Positions 63,391 to 64,000 of a stretch of 64,000 bases of DNA are shown in pieces. Position numbers and translations under genes: made by a program. Location: contig QNUV01000099.1 in the NCBI GenBank assembly GCA_003339645.1, positions 558,001 to 622,000 on the forward strand, written 5' to 3'. Each line of letters starts with the position of its first letter. Position 1 is the stretch's first letter. The notes below the pieces were generated by a model. That model had not been told where the DNA came from. It ran no database searches and saw only the letters and a program-made list of their open reading frames with translations. Source of the stretch: Microbacterium arborescens (GTDB taxonomy: Bacteria; Actinomycetota; Actinomycetes; Actinomycetales; Microbacteriaceae).

Positions 63391-63396
63391 TAGCGT
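63391..63396 (+). promoter_or_regulatory. -10 box TAGCGT before the AI-2E transporter gene
   Basis: TAGCGT ends seven bases before the ATG at 63404, leaderless spacing. It competes with the alternative start at 63326, which has a strong GGAGGTGA site. Confidence 0.4.
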
Positions 63397-63403
63397 CGTC
63401 GTC

Positions 63404-64000
63404 ATGAGCCTGTTCCGACGCAGACCGCGGCCCGAGATCGTGCTGGCGGATGCCATCGACCGCGACGCCGAACGACCCCCCGCGGGCCTGTGGGCCGACG
63501 GCTTCGGCCGGCTCGCGATCCGCGGCGTGCAGATCATCGTCCTCGTGATCATCGCGATCGGCGTCGTCTACGTGCTGCGGCAGGTGTCCGTCGTGGCCAT
63601 CCCGCTCATCCTCGCGCTCATCTTCGCGTGCGCGTTCGCCCCCGCCATGGGCTGGATGCGCCGCCACGGCGTACCGTCGCTGCTCGCGACGATCATCACC
63701 CTCCTCACGATCGTGGTGCTGCTGAGCGGCCTGTCGTGGCTCATCGTCTGGGCCGTCCGCGACCAGTGGGACGACCTGTACTCGCAGGCGGAAGAGGGCT
63801 TCCAGCAGCTCGTCGCGTGGGCGCAGACGCTTCCCTTCTCGATCGATCAGGAGCAGATCGACGAGTGGCTGGGCGCTCTCGGCGATTTCGTCACCAGCGC
63901 TCAGTTCGGTTCGGGCGCCATCGCGGGCGTCAGCGCCGTGGCGACCTTCATCACCGGCGCCGTGCTGCTGGTGGTGATCCTGTTCTTCTTCCTCAAGGAC
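63404..64000 (+). CDS. AI-2E family transporter (3' end missing)
   Basis: N-terminal 199 residues of a membrane protein running off the window. After a charged start (MSLFRRRPRPEIV) come the paired helices VQIIVLVIIAIGVVYVL and IPLILALIFACAFAPAMGWM, then LLATIITLLTIVVLLSG, a long amphipathic region and the beginning of the next helix pair (VLLVVILFFFLKD). This is the AI-2E/PF01594 pattern, including PLILALIFA and FFFLKD; members export or exchange small metabolites or ions. An in-frame ATG at 63326 with GGAGGTGA would add 26 residues. Divergent from the phosphatase gene; the 219-base gap holds nothing else recognised. Confidence 0.88.
   Translation, partial: MSLFRRRPRPEIVLADAIDRDAERPPAGLWADGFGRLAIRGVQIIVLVIIAIGVVYVLRQVSVVAIPLILALIFACAFAPAMGWMRRHGVPSLLATIITLLTIVVLLSGLSWLIVWAVRDQWDDLYSQAEEGFQQLVAWAQTLPFSIDQEQIDEWLGALGDFVTSAQFGSGAIAGVSAVATFITGAVLLVVILFFFLKD

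Overview
This window is from a GC-rich actinobacterial chromosome, most likely Microbacterium or another Microbacteriaceae. Genes are closely packed, use ATG/GTG starts, and are often coupled by 4-base ATGA/GTGA overlaps. Several genes start 6-7 bases after a TANNNT -10 box, as leaderless actinobacterial transcripts do. The monomeric isocitrate dehydrogenase, the sucC-sucD-(DUF6350)-purN-purH order and the DUF2568, DUF1023 and WXG100 proteins all fit. I see no rRNA, tRNA, CRISPR array, insertion sequence or phage gene. The genus is inferred from gene content and style, not from a marker gene.

Layout. 1-2.4 kb: polar amino acid ABC importer (lipoprotein cut by the window edge, permease, ATPase). 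2.5-4.9 kb: glyA-folD one-carbon genes. 5.0-15.4 kb: two blocks for N-acetylglucosamine/chitooligosaccharide use (GH20 hexosaminidase plus nagA; and a ROK repressor, sugar ABC importer and ROK kinase on the other strand), sharing a 21-bp operator. A DUF2568-FAD oxidase-Nudix operon lies between them. 15.5-18.1 kb: small lipoprotein, L,D-transpeptidase, GNAT. 18.1-22.4 kb: icd, CE7 esterase, BadF-type kinase. 22.4-26.4 kb: heterodimeric ABC exporter preceded by a short leader peptide and potential attenuator. 26.4-28.5 kb: ogt and an Ada/AlkA fusion.

28.6-44.2 kb is the most interesting region: a type VII secretion (T7SS) locus, all on the minus strand except one inserted flavoprotein. It has an RDD-FHA membrane protein, an EssC/EccC-like ATPase with its own FHA domain, two small ESAT-6/WXG100-type proteins, a WXG-headed hydrophobic protein followed by three unknown genes, and a second operon made of a small helical protein, a DUF1023 alpha/beta-hydrolase and two paralogous lipoproteins. 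Both operons start from the same promoter-operator box, with identical 28-base spacing. The second operon looks like a secreted lipase/esterase with tandem lipoprotein immunity proteins.

44.3-51.6 kb: purH, purN, DUF6350, a purine permease and sucCD. An 18-base sequence containing a palindrome is shared between the sucC and icd promoters, which points to co-regulation of TCA genes. 51.7-54.9 kb: DesK/NarL-type two-component system, small exporter, DUF4304-like protein. 55-60.2 kb: acyl-CoA ligase, FAD-Rieske oxidoreductase, TetR and acyl-CoA dehydrogenase with TetR-like half-sites. 60.3-63.2 kb: a WxL-tailed alkaline phosphatase and a DUF916-type WxL-interacting membrane protein. 63.4 kb to the end: start of an AI-2E family transporter. 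Two families of dispersed palindromic elements occur twice each in intergenic gaps.
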